Shown here in pieces: positions 1-10,955 of a stretch of DNA of 64,000 nucleotides. The translations under genes and the position numbers were made by a program. Source of the stretch: Metellina segmentata (lineage: Eukaryota; Arthropoda; Arachnida; Araneae; Tetragnathidae). Location of the stretch: contig OX375875.1 of the NCBI GenBank assembly GCA_947359465.1, positions 11,811,038 through 11,875,037 of the forward strand, read 5' to 3'. Within the stretch, counting starts at the first letter, position 1; every line of letters starts with the position of its first letter. The notes beneath the pieces were generated by a model. That model saw only the letters and a program-made list of their open reading frames with translations. It made no database searches and was not told the DNA's origin.

Positions 1-2095
1 TACTTTGTGTTTAAAATTCCATTCGACATTATAAATGGTACCGAGAACTATTTTTTTGTGAATCACTATTACACAAGACAATTTATGTACTGTTCAAACT
101 TCTGCTCTTGGAACTAGCCTTCTGATAAGCAAGTTTTATAAAATAAATTACAGCTGCATTAGAAATAGCATTCCTTCTCCGAATATCTTTGGAAATACTA
201 AGAGATGAAAAGGAATGTATTGAATGAAATCGAAAACATCACCTATTCAATTTTTTGTTCATCTATATTAAAGCTAGAATTTCCTATCGAGGAATATTCG
301 GAACTTTCCTTTATTTACAAGAACCTCTTGTATCCAGTTTTACGATCTATGTATCCAATTTCATATACGAATATTTTTGTTTTTTAAACTCTGAATCATA
401 AAATATTTGTATCGTTGGTGCTTACGCTTAGTTTAGATTTACGAAAAGAAATATGTGGAAACATTTCCATAGACAAACAATTATTTGGAAAGAATAAGAT
501 CATTATGATGTTAGCTCAGCGATTCAAAATATATAACATGTCAGGAAATGTCTGATGTATACCATCCAGAAATACATCAATAATCTATTTCAGGTCTGAG
601 GATAGGAAATTATTACTATTGTTATCGTATCACTGTATGGTTGATGTTCTTTGTGAGTTATTGACTGTATCGATCATTAGTACCAGTCCTGTTTGTGGTC
701 AGAAGTGGGCCAAATGATGTATTGATTGCCATTTCCTTCTCTTATTTCCTCTGCTATGTTGGATATTCTCTTGATATATAGTCTTATACTTATGCGATAC
801 GTCTTTAGTTTCTTATATGAATCAACAACCTTTGAAATAATAATTTAAAAAAACGTATACTTTAACATTCTATATTGCATGTTACATTTCGGAGTCTTCA
901 CTATAAACAGTACATTTAACAGTAAAAGTTAAATTAATATTAAATAATAATTAATCCACAAAAATTGAAAAATAATATAGCTGTTTTGGATTAAAGCTAA
1001 TGTTAGAGTTACAGGTGATCGACAAACAGACGCAAATGCTAAAAATTTCTTAGAAAACATCTATATTCATGCAAAATTATCATACATACAGTAAAAGTAT
1101 TCTCAAAAAATATTTTACAGAACAAAAGCTGGTTTTTGGTTGAATTGGATATTTGGCAAATAGGCACATCAGTCAAGCTGTGTTAGGGTATCTGACTACG
1201 TTCGGAATACTTTTTTTTTCTCAAGTGATTCAATAGCACTTTTTTTTCTTTTAAAAGTTGAATGAACATAAAAAAACACATTCTAACACAGTAAAACTCT
1301 GAAAAAAACATTTTTTTAATAAATGCCAAAAACCGATTAGTTTTGGTCAAAAAATGATGTTTACTAAAAACACTCCAATTTTCTCACTCATCACAATATT
1401 AACATAAAACTTTGAACTAAGACTCTTATATATATAAGCTAGTGGCTGAAGCTGGATATAAGATAAATTTTATTCTAATCTGGAAAAATAAGAGATGACG
1501 TACAAACTATATGAATTTCTGATATTTTTCTATACAACATAACAACGAAGTGACTGACAATTTTTTTCTATTAAAGATAGTCATAAAATTCAGCTTCAGG
1601 CCCTAAAATATACATATAAGAACCATAATGCCAAATTTCAGAAAATATATTAATTACGTTTTTTGGATATCATTGTAAACTTACAATGATTTGGTTAAAA
1701 ACAGCATTCAGAGAAAAAAGGATTTAAAAATAAAAAAGCAATTTTTTGAATACTAATCTTTTTCTATTAGCTCTAAAAATAAATGTTGGCTGGAACATAG
1801 TACAACTAAAAATCATAAACTGCTCTTAAAATTTTTAAATCCTGCGGAAAACCGAAACCTGAACCAACTTCCGTCGCGTAAACACCACATCCGGTTTGAA
1901 AAGTTTGCATCAAGGTTTTTTCAAATTGAAATATCTCAACTTCTGTTTTCGTTAGAGACAAAACAAAAAAAAAAGTTTTGGAAAGAACAAAGTTCATGTG
2001 TTAAGTATAGTAAATTTTAAAAAATTCAAAATTTTGGTCAAAAATTGACCTGAAAAATCACCACAAACAATGGAAAATAAATGGTCATTCGAGGA
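1..2095. other. AT-rich spacer, no gene seen
   Basis: Low-complexity A/T-rich DNA with many homopolymer runs. Reading frames here are at most about 60 codons and carry no motif I recognise. I see no RNA gene or transposon end. Confidence 0.6.
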
Positions 2096-2104
2096 TAGTG
2101 ACAC

Positions 2105-2215
2105 AGTAGAGAGAAATATACCAAGGAAGGAATCGAACCTGTCAAGATGAAACTGCACCACTTACAACTCGCAGGTTACTTGATCTGGGGATCTCATCGA
2201 CTGAGCCACAATCTC
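2105..2215 (-). repeat. tRNA-like SINE head, degenerate
   Basis: Read on the minus strand, there is an A-box-like stretch (GTGGCTCAGTCGATG) and, about 60 bases later, a B-box-like GGTTCGATTCC. The spacing suits a tRNA-derived SINE promoter. The acceptor stem does not pair and the loop between the boxes is too long for a working tRNA, so this is a SINE head or tRNA-like fossil. Confidence 0.4.
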
Positions 2216-2734
2216 CATGCTTAATAATAGGAAAGGAAAACGTTTCAACGTGGATTTTATTTTAGTCTACTTTGAAGATTGCTTACCTCCAACATCACAG
2301 CGTGAAAAGCTAATAGTATCATATAAATCATGTGATGATGTGAAGGACAAAGCGAAATCCGATTGAGGAAGGAATCAATAATTTAGTTTCATATGGTGTC
2401 ACCTTCGAGCGAAAACTCACGAACTAACTTTTTTCCTCAAAAACGAAATGCCAGTATTTATAATAATGAAAAATACATAGTCACATTATTAAGTGTTTAA
2501 AATGTATCTACACTATCAAAATGCATATTATTATTATTTTTTTTGTACAGAAAATTAAAAGTTAGTCTTTAAACAGATGCTCAGTAAAAAAACAAAGATT
2601 TTTGTTAGTTTATGAGTTTATTCTCAGAGCCGACGAAGTATTTATGAATCTGTATAGCGGTATTGAAGAAATATTATCGCTGAGCCTCATAAAGCATGTA
2701 GATATTTACCTCTCCTGGTGGTTGTAACGACGGA

Positions 2735-2870
2735 ATATCTAGTCCTTAGCAAAACTGGCTTAAACAAGTTGGACTAAATATCTTGTCATTGGAAGATAAA
2801 ACTGACCTAAACATGTTGGACAAAATATCTTTGTCATTAGAAGAAAATACTATTTATACTTGTATCTATT
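2735..2870. repeat. Two-copy tandem repeat, about 56 bp unit
   Basis: Two adjacent imperfect copies share the words TAAACAAGTTGGAC / TAAACATGTTGGAC and ATATCTTGTCATTGGAAGA / ATATCTTTGTCATTAGAAGA. Surrounding sequence (2216-3014) is otherwise featureless AT-rich DNA. Confidence 0.45.
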
Positions 2871-3137
2871 CATCATCAAACCAATCGGCAATATCTTGAG
2901 GTCAAGATATGTCGCAATTAGCAAACTTAAAATAAGCCTGAATCGGGGACGAGTTATCACTATTTTACGTGTAATAAATTGAATGACTTTCAAGAACTCC
3001 CCTTCATATTCGATAGCCGACCCAACGGTCTAGTGGTTAAGGTGTTAAACTCTAAATAGGAACATTCCTGGTTCGAATCCGGGTCTGTGGATGGATGTTT
3101 GTAAGCATATGTTGTAGAGGCAGCTGGTGCACCTTAA

Positions 3138-3933
3138 CCTTTAACTACTGTCATGGGTCTCACATACCCCGAGTCATTTTTGACAGGTCGTTTCCACCCC
3201 TGAAAGTGTATATTGGTCCCTGTCCTATTCAGTACCTTCCTACTACGTCCAACCGAAGCCACATACCAAGACTGGTTTGGCTACCCCAACTATTTCGTAT
3301 TTTACACTATTTGCATTTCCCGTGTGGTCTCTTAGACCCCTTCACGGTATTTGCGTTACCGTTCTTGTTGAATGAAACCGTCTAATTTTGAGTAGGGAAT
3401 TTCGGCAGAGAGCCTAAAATGGCAACAAACTTCACAAAAAACGACCTGTGTATTTTACACAAAACGAAATTCAGGATATTGTTGATAATTGGTCGGAAAT
3501 AGAGTACTGGAACAGTGAAATTTCGGATAATATTATTGAATGCGAACACGAAACGGATTCGGAAATTTATGCAGGTGAAGATGAAGACAATTCAAGAAGA
3601 ATATTTCTAAGGAAAAAATAATAACCTAATCGTGCCGTTAGAACACCAAAACACAACATAGTTTTACGTTTCCAGGGTTGAAACGTCCTGTAAAATTAGT
3701 TCCGAAAGCTGAGCCTGAAGAGACACAGAATCTACTTAACTTATAGAGTAAAATAAAATATATTTCATGTTAAGAATGGAATTACCCAAATTTAAAATGT
3801 ATAAATAATAATTATCTAAAGAATCTTTCATTAATATATTATATTAATCAACATTATACACACTTTAGTGAGCGACGTCTGATAGACCCCGCCACACTTG
3901 TTACGAGACGTTTTGTGACACAGCAGTTAAGGG
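3138..3933 (+). mobile_element. piggyBac-type element, internally deleted
   Basis: The element is bounded by TTAA on both sides (3134-3137 and 3934-3937), the piggyBac target duplication. Its ends are inverted: the left reads CCTTTAACTACTGTC and the complement of the right reads CCCTTAACTGCTGTG. At about 0.8 kb it is far shorter than an autonomous piggyBac, and only an N-terminal transposase piece remains. It lies inside a SINE, so it inserted after that SINE did. Confidence 0.8.
3442..3746 (+). pseudogene. piggyBac transposase N-terminal relic
   Basis: The frame opens at CGACCTGTG and shows an acidic stretch (HETDSEIYAGEDEDNS), which is typical of piggyBac N-termini. Two stop codons follow, and then RTPKHNIVL. 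After a one-base shift come PGLKRPVKL and EPEETQNLL. In the family this region reads roughly RT..HNIV..LPG.K..A and leads into the catalytic core. The core (DDD) is absent, so this piece cannot catalyse transposition. The assignment rests on the RTP-HNIV-PGLK pattern together with the TTAA-flanked ends. Confidence 0.65.
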
Positions 3934-4106
3934 TTAAATCTTTCGTTGCTGAAAGTCCTTCCGTTGGGTTGGTTTGGGAGTTTGGAGAGTGGGGTTTTAG
4001 CTCAGGTGTTGCCTCGTCATCTGACCGTGGTTCAAAATTGATCTCGGACCGTCGTCAATAGCCCGTGGTGCTGCTCCAGTGCAACGTTAATTAAAAATTA
4101 CCTATC

Positions 4107-4975
4107 ATGTTCGATTCTCCCTGGGTTTATTCTTCTTTTTCAGTACGGCTTTGTTGGCGATGTTTTTTGTGTTTGATGTATCGTGGCCAAATATGGACCT
4201 TGCGGCACGAATCTCATAACCAATTCACCATCATTCAAGAGGTTTCACTGAATTCGAAGGAACCTCGCTTCGTTAACAATATTTCCTTTTCGAGCAATTG
4301 GCAATGTAATAAAAAAAAAGCAAAATTGGCAGTGTAATAAATAAAAATTGACTAACAAAATATTTGATGGAGTATTATTGTGTACAACAAATTCAAAGAA
4401 ATGAAATTGTAATATCAATAAGCAAAATGTGTAATATTAAAGAAGAAAAAACTTTTAAATGTACAAATCAAAAAGTTTTAGATTCCAGGCAAATATTGTA
4501 ATAAATAAAGCCTGGGTTGAATTTAAAGACAAAACCGAATTTCGGTATTTGAGGATTGATATTTTTGGTAAGTAATTTCAAGGATCTAGAAACTCTACTG
4601 AAGGAACGAACAATTAAAAAAACTACATCAGCATCAATGGTGTAACTTACGATGCACAATTATTTTCTCTTCCACGAAAACCAAGTGCTGGACCGTTACC
4701 ACCTGTTGAGTGACGTCAGGCGTCCAGGACCAGAAGATCTCTGCGGCTGCACCCTTGTGTCTGTCCATCATCCTTCTTTCTGTAAACATGTCAAAATCAC
4801 TGCACGGATCCTACTCGTCCAGATGCTTCATTTTTGGGTATGCCGTCAGCTGAATAATATCGAATGTTTATATTGAAGATCTAATAACAACATTCTACAA
4901 CCCCAAACCGACTCGCGTCTATTTTGATCATGTTGAATCGAAATTCTAATCGCATTTAAACTAAAGAATGAAGGT
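4107..4975. other. AT-rich spacer, no gene seen
   Basis: Short open frames (about 60-76 codons on both strands) with no recognisable domain. There are poly-A tracts near 4310. No transposon ends were found. Confidence 0.5.
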
Positions 4976-4978
4976 GGG

Positions 4979-5090
4979 GCCGATGTAGCTTAGTTGGAAG
5001 AGTAACGTTATAGCAACCAGAGGGTTGCGAGTTCAAATATCGATCCAACCAAAAACCTTCGTTTTTTCTGGTCCATAATATCTATTCTCC
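4979..5090 (+). repeat. tRNA-like SINE head, second type
   Basis: An A-box-like TAGCTTAGTTGGAAG and a B-box-like GAGTTCAAATATC lie about 40 bases apart. This is a different tRNA-like head from the TAGTGGTTAAGG type. A related head occurs on the minus strand near 63.28 kb. The stems are degraded, so it is not a working tRNA. Confidence 0.4.
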
Positions 5091-5124
5091 ATTCACCGTC
5101 TCGAAAAAATAATCAAATCTACCT

Positions 5125-6450
5125 CTCAGCTGAAATAAAACAACTTATCTAAAAACGAAATAGAATTAAAAAATCCTGGCAAAAAATTTGAGACTCCGTT
5201 TTTAAGTCCTTGCTCAATAAAACTCAAAAACAACTTCAGAAAAACATATATTCCCATTCTGAGGATTCCTGGAAAAGTAGTCTTAAGTCACTAATTACTG
5301 AAGACAAGTCAATATGGAACACAGCTTAACATTTCCCGAAAAAGAAATAATATTACCCCTCACCATTCCTCAACAATTTGCTGTTTCAGATATTGATGAT
5401 ATCCGATAACCTTGAAGAATAATGCAAGGAATACGATAGTAATCATCCCAAAACCAAAAAACATTTTTTTTAAAGTAATAAGGAGTTCTATAAAAATAAT
5501 AATAAAAAGCTTACGAAACTATTACTATCCTTCCATTCGAAATGATTATCAATATTCAAAAACGTAAAATCAAAAAAGCTCCTGGAATTGAAATAATCGC
5601 TAACAAAAAGGTTCAAAATTGACCCCTCATAATTATCCTTATCTTTTCTCAGATTATTAATACCTTTTTAAAATTCTAACTCTTTTTTTATTTCCTGGAA
5701 AACAGCAAATATTTTCCCTATTTTATAAAATCTGATAAACCTTTTTAAATTCCCAACTAGTCACAGACCAATCTCCTTACTTCCCACATCACGGGAAATC
5801 GCAGGTCGTTCTTGGACACTACAAGTAATTTATTTACATGAACCACATCATGATTCCTCAACAGTCTGGCTTCATCCCCCACCTCTTCACTAACCACCAA
5901 CTACTGAGGGTCGTTGAATACATCCATTCAGTAAAATCATACATGAAAAGAAGACACACCATGTGCTGCTTTCTTCGACATTGTCAAAGCATTTAACAGT
6001 CTGGATTCAATTCCTAATCTATAAAATGATCCAATACAATTTCCGCCGACTGTATAAATTACCATATTTCTTTCTACCGTACAAACTGAAATTCTACAGT
6101 CAAAATTGATAATCACAAGTCAACCAAAAAATATATATGCTGGAATTCCGCAAAGATCCAAGCTCGGCCCCTTTCTTTTAAACTTATACTTGAATGGTAT
6201 TCCTCAAACAACGGCAACACCAAAATTAGTTTGCTCAGAGATGATACAAAATTTTTTATGGAAAATCAAAATTCAAAATTTCTCCTCAAAGACCTTAATT
6301 TATACATATCCTATCTCGAATCCATCCTGCCTTGTCAGATGGAAAATCAAACATTTATTATTACCCCTTTATTAACCCAGGCATACTTTCAGAATTTGCA
6401 ATTCTGTAAAAAAAATTTAAAGTTAAATATTTTGTCATTGACTTTCTAGA
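5125..6450 (+). pseudogene. Jockey-like LINE ORF2 relic (endonuclease end and RT)
   Basis: A heavily frameshifted non-LTR retrotransposon relic. In order: a linker between the endonuclease and RT domains (around 5125-5320, ending in ITEDKSIWNTA, like the SLSPEDGSLW motif of Jockey elements); HRPISLLPT near 5762; QQSGFIPHL and HQLLRVVEYIHSVK near 5850-5935; a catalytic-region relic CFLRHCQSI (family FLDIEKAFD) near 5965; AGIPQRSKLGPFLLNLYLNG at 6133-6192 (family AGVPQGSVLSPLLFNLYIND); then a frame-shifted match to the F-A-D-D box near 6230 (LLRDDTKFF). Clear lesions remove activity. No poly-A end or target duplication is visible. Confidence 0.75.
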
Positions 6451-6700
6451 AGATGTGTTATTTATAAAGTGTTTGTGCTAATTTGGGCGGTGTAGAAATG
6501 TTGTTCCGTACCTAGAAAAGAAAAAAAAAGAATGTCAAGGAGCGCTTTGCACTGCCAAACATTGGAACTTATGTTTAAAAAAATCAATAAAAATTTTAAT
6601 AAATTAAGGAAATTTGCAAAGACTTTGTTCTGCGACGCACATTGCAGTTTCAAGCACTTTCTGCTCGCGAGATGTTTACACATTTGCGTCCGAAGAAAAT
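6370..6700 (+). repeat. Fragment of Helitron-like repeat family
   Basis: This shares long words with 27131-27360: CTTTCAGAATTTGCAATTCT, AGATGTGTTATTTATAAAG, TAATTTGGGCGGTGTAG. It corresponds to the 5' part of the roughly 1.2-kb element at 27.1-28.3 kb. It abuts the end of the LINE relic. Confidence 0.6.
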
Positions 6701-8185
6701 GGTAAAAGCTATGAAAAGGTTTAAACAATATTAAAAATTATTTTTCGTACACTTAATGGATGCTTACATTTTTTTTTATGAAAGAGAACTGATTAGTCTG
6801 ATCATATTTCAATCAACATTTAACTAACTCTGCCTGAGAAACGCCTTGTTGATTCTGCTTCCTAGCAATAAATGAACTCAATCTAGCCTTTTCAAACGGC
6901 AGCTAAATTGAAACTTCTGAAGGATTTTACTAATTTTTCACTCTAGTCTTTTTTTAGAATGTTTGCTAAACGTAGAACAAAAACTAAAACCGAAAATGTT
7001 CTCTCTCTGAATATTTGTCAAATAGTAATAATACTTTCCCAATGTATATGCCAACATACTTGATGTTTAATGAATACTTTTCAACGTAATAAGAATTCCA
7101 TGGCATTTAGAAAACAAAAATGTCTCGCAAATATTTGCTAAAATAAAAAGTTTTCCAAAGAAATTATTTAAACTTAACAGCTTTTTGCAATCAATACGTT
7201 TAGCACCCGTTCTAAATAATTTTCTACGAATCTTCATACAAAAAATAAAATAAGTACTGAAATTGCCTTGTATTTTTACTTCAAATAGAAATTAAACACT
7301 CATTGTACTTTTAACAAACTTAAGTGGCAGAACTCAATGCATTTATTAAAGTAAAGAGTATCACTTGGCAATTACTGAAATGAAATAGGTTCATTTATGT
7401 TTTCATTAATAACATAGTTACACGGATATTTACTATAATACAGTAGTTCCACGGATACGAACAGTAGTAAAACATTTTACACTAAAATTTAATAAAGTAA
7501 AACTTGTTCCGTGACCGAAATTTTTGACAGACTCTTACAGTATTTTTTATTTACAGAGTGCCAATGACTCCATTCAGAAGCAAATAAAAACATTCCTCAG
7601 GGAAAAATTGACCTTAGTTTTCCCATCATTTGCTAAACTGACGTTACTATCAGCTGGGTCATTACTCAGCAGGACTCGAGGGCACATAAGACCAAAAAAG
7701 TAATGCAAACACTTTTTCTCGATAAAGAGACGAAAGGAAGGAAACATGCCCCCAAAAGAACTAACCTAGTATTTCTGTTAGAGGTCATCGAGAAGGGTGA
7801 TAATGCCGTTCATTTCCCTCTCTGGACGTTGGGAAAATCAATTTCTGCCGGCGTGTGTTTTTGACTTGGAGTACTACTTGCAAAATGCGAGACGCTTTTA
7901 CTGTTGACATCCGTAAGTACTAGGTCATGTGTACTCCTACGATAGATCTTCAGAAAGTAACTCGCTGATAACTTTCCACAGTGTGTGTGTGAGCTTGTCA
8001 TCTATGTCAGCTTTAATAACTAAAGAATTTTGGGACGTACAGAGTGACATTTTATCTACCTTGTGGGTATTGGAAAGAGATGTATGATTGCGTATCATTA
8101 CAAACACTGAAGTAGTGAAAAAATAAAGATGTGTTGTTTCGCCGTGTTACATATATGTACAATATATATGTATATATGCATCACG
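6701..8185. other. AT-rich spacer, no gene seen
   Basis: No reading frame over about 65 codons and no domain. A slightly less AT-rich stretch at 7590-8020 has only short open frames without motifs. A TATATATGTA-rich tract lies at 8145-8180. Confidence 0.5.
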
Positions 8186-8928
8186 TGCTGTAATTACACC
8201 GGCAACCCTTCTGGACATAATTTCAACATGATTTGATACACAGCTATGGATATTTGTGTCCCTTACTACAGCAAGAATGTCACCAGCTTAGCTGTAGATT
8301 TCGGACGTGGTTCCTTGGTCCTTTAGCGTCGCTCTAACTCGTACCACAAATGTTCTATGGGGTTTAGGTCGGGACTCTGAGCAGGCCAGTGAAGACGTTT
8401 TACATCCATATCTTGATATCACTGCTTTGTAGAGGCTGCAACATGACATGGAGCGTCTTTGTCCTGGAAGTAACATTCGTTCATTCCCTAAAATTGCCAG
8501 AACGTAGGAAGAACCTGACTGTCCAAAATTTTCATGTAAGCTACAGCGTTCAATTTACCATAAACAACAAAGCAAAGGTCCTAAGCCATACCACGAAAAG
8601 CACCACCAAACAAGTACACCACCAACATCGAACTTGACAGTTGGAACAAAGCACTCGGGTAACAGACGTTCACATTGCATTCGCTAAACGCAAGCACTCC
8701 CATCCGACTGGAAGATTGTGTAACGTGATTCGTCGCTCCATAAAACAGTTTTGCAGTGATCCACAGTCCAGTTGCGATGTTGCAAACACCAAGCGAGTCT
8801 GCCGGCTTTGTTGGATGGTGTGATGTCTGTTTGAGTGCTGCAACACATCCGTGGATATTGAGGGCGTGCAGTTCTTTCCGAAAAGTATTGGGGTACACCG
8901 TAACCCTTACTGCTGTTGAAACTTAAAG
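8186..8928 (-). pseudogene. Tc1-like transposase relic, N-terminus lost
   Basis: The minus strand carries the C-terminal two thirds of a Tc1/mariner transposase with frameshifts. Seen in order: KELHALNIHG near 8870, RLAWCLQHRNW and VLWSDESRYTIFQSDG near 8690-8790 (first catalytic Asp in SDES), a frameshift, then [18 protein letters not shown] near 8350, a damaged form of the [17 protein letters not shown] box holding the third acidic residue. The 5' side ends where a SINE core begins. A second copy of the family, sharing CACGTGCTG.AATTACAC and CAACCCTTCTGG, lies at 24.85-25.3 kb. Confidence 0.8.
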
Positions 8929-9062
8929 TTGATTCGTCATATTGATTCAAAATTACGTGGTGTTGCCCTCTGAACTCTCTCGCGTTGCGCTGGATCCCGT
9001 ACGATGGCCAATAGCCAGTTGTGCTGCTCCAGAGTGCGACGTTAGTTAAAATACCTAAATAT
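8929..9062 (+). repeat. SINE core and 3' end
   Basis: Matches the shared SINE core: TTCGTCATATTGATTCAAAATTACG, then CCAATAGCCAGTTGTGCTGC and the 3' end GACGTTAGTTAAAATACC. No tRNA-like head is attached. It faces a minus-strand SINE that starts at about 9100. Confidence 0.65.
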
Positions 9063-9099
9063 CTACCCATTTCTGGAAGGTAGGTTGGTATTTTTATTC

Positions 9100-9375
9100 A
9101 CGTACTGGAGCAACAAGCAACACAACAGGTTATTTTATCGGCGAAGGTCCAAGATCAATCCCAACGGGAAAGATTCGAGGAAAACACTGCGTAATTTTTA
9201 ACCTCAATCTCCAAACTTCCACACCACGACAATATGAGGACATTGAGGCCATGACAGATCTAATGATCTAACGTACATCATCCCGCTTTGTACACGTCGG
9301 TCTTTGACTTGATTCAAACTTGCAACCCTCCTGTTGCTATTCTTATGCACTTGAAACCAAACTTTTTTTTTTAAT
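9100..9375 (-). repeat. SINE, second-type head
   Basis: The minus-strand core is recognised by AGCAACACAACAGG, GGAAAGATTCGAGG, AACTTCCACACCACG and TGAGGACATTGAGGCC. The head near 9300-9350 has GATTCAAACTTGCAACCC, a B-box-like region. Together with the plus-strand piece at 8929-9062 it forms an inverted pair. Confidence 0.6.
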
Positions 9376-9379
9376 GGCG

Positions 9380-9625
9380 GGCACTGGACTCTATTTTTGT
9401 CCACTACAACGCCGGAAGTGATGGTCGAATACTTCCAATGGCAGACACTAAGGACCTGTACAAGGCCGGAAGTGATGATCACTTGTGAAGGGGCCCCCAG
9501 AGGGAGGACCATCATTGCCCCTAACAAAGGACAGCAAAATTTACATCCATGCCCTGACCCCGGATTCGATCCAGAGGCCAACACTTTAACCACTAGACCG
9601 GTTGGTCGGTCCAACCAAACTACCG
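9380..9625 (-). repeat. tRNA-headed repeat with a different body
   Basis: The minus-strand head reads CCGGTCTAGTGGTTAAAG (A-box) and GGATCGAATCC (B-box), the same head class as the common SINE. The body differs: it contains two copies of a GCCGGAAGTGATG word (9410 and 9461) and a GGGGCCCCC block, not the usual core. This looks like one promoter attached to another body. Confidence 0.55.
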
Positions 9626-10195
9626 TGGCCCATAATTGGAAGGCTACATGGCGGATGGACAGCTTTCAATTTCTCTTGTCTTACCTTGTTTCTTTTTCAA
9701 TTTCCTGAAGTACTTTTGGTAATACCCTTTCTATTGTGTATTTTGGTTTTCATTTCTGCATGCCGTTAGAAATAATAATAAAAACGCTTTGATTTAACAT
9801 CCACACTTAAAGATAATATCTATCCGCTCAAAATAAAGTCATTCCCTATTAAGAAAAAATATCAGGGCATTAAAGGTAATCCACCATCGCGTGCCATTAT
9901 TTTAATGGTATTTAGCTTAACGTAAGTAAAGTAAAATCCATGGGCGAAGCTCGTTTTCCTTAGTACAAAGGTTTTCAAACGAGCGAGCGGCTTCCAAGGG
10001 AGCTTTAATGTTTCGTCAACCTAGACCGATTACACTATCGTTTAGTATGTACGTTTGTGTTTACCGAGATGTTAAGTGTTTCTTGAAATAAAAATCAAGA
10101 ATAAAGCTTTTGCTGTTAAGGGTACTTTATAAAATATTGATGGGGCCGAAGGGAATTTACCAGGGTTTATTTAAATATAGAAATACAATCTATAA
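9626..10195. other. Spacer, nothing recognised
   Basis: AT-rich sequence without domain-bearing frames or repeats that I could match elsewhere in the window. Confidence 0.4.
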
Positions 10196-10955
10196 CACAA
10201 AAGATCGACGCACCAAGAAGGAGCTGTCCAGGAATTATGCCGGGCTCGAGCGACTTGGAATGGCACTCACTGGGGACGTATAGTCTTAAGTGACGAGTGC
10301 CGTTTCCAACTGTGTCCTGAAGACAACCGCAGAATAGTAAGAAGACATCCAGGGAAGCGTGGAGATTCTGGCCTTACTATTGCACGCCACACATGCCCAC
10401 AACAGGGTGTCATGGTCTGGTTTACTATCTATCTTGATCGCCAGACCACTTTTGTGATCATTCCTTACACACTTACAGCGGTACGTAAGCTACATTCTAC
10501 TGCCGGATGTGTTACCGTTTCTTTTGAGACACCCCGGACTTTCTTTTCAACAAGAGAAGAAACTCAAACGGCACGTTTTGCTATGAACTGTCTCCAAGCA
10601 TTCCCAGCACTTCCTTATCCAGCTAGGTCTCTTGATCTCTCTCCCATAGAGCGCGTTTGACAAGTTATGTAAAGGTGACTACAACCATTTCGCACGACAG
10701 TTGAAACAAATTTGGCAAGAAAATCTGCAGAACACCGTCCGGGAACATTTTCAACCCATGCCACGCCAGGTGACGACTTGATTCCAGGCTAGAGGTTAAC
10801 CCACGCCTTAATGAATTCCTCTCTTTGTAACGGTCTGAAATAAATAATTCAATTGTTCTGAAATATTAATCGTTTGTTTTTCTATGGATGTTCTTCATAT
10901 CCACCTATTTTTATCGCAATCGGACAACTTCATCTTGATGAGTCAATTTTTTGTT
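10196..10955 (+). mobile_element. Short Tc1 deletion derivative
   Basis: The 5' end (TCGACGCACCAAGAAG) is the complement of the 3' end of this family (CTTCTTGGTGCGTCG, best kept at 36.03 kb). It joins directly to the middle of the transposase frame, so the N-terminal DNA-binding half is missing. Remaining motifs: VLSDECRFQLC (first Asp), TIARHTCPQQGVMVW, FQQEKTQTA where family members have QQDNARPH (second Asp changed to Glu), and LDLSPIERV. It could only move with transposase supplied from elsewhere. The copy at 32.05 kb has the same 5' junction. Confidence 0.75.

Larger units (their letters stand above)
3016..4106 (+). repeat. tRNA-derived SINE, split by piggyBac
   Basis: The SINE starts with a tRNA-like head (A-box TAGTGGTTAAGG near 3030, B-box GGTTCGAATCC near 3070). 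It runs to GGTGCACC at 3133, is interrupted by a 796-bp element, and resumes at 3938 with ATCTTTCGTTGC. It then passes through the conserved core (TTTGGAGAGTGGGG, CATCTGACCGTGGTTCAAAA) to the 3' end near ATTAAAAATTACC. The uninterrupted copies at 29.3 and 62.6 kb show the two halves are contiguous in the family. The orientation is plus, while most other copies here are minus. Confidence 0.8.

Noticed and set aside
3016..3085. Possible functional tRNA gene
   Set aside because: A and B boxes are present, but the stems do not pair and the same sequence heads many SINE copies.
4979..5050. Possible functional tRNA gene
   Set aside because: The B-box and acceptor stem are degraded, and the head type recurs on SINE cores.
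8641..8823. Plus-strand frame in the 8.2-8.9 kb block
   Set aside because: Shadow of the minus-strand Tc1 relic.
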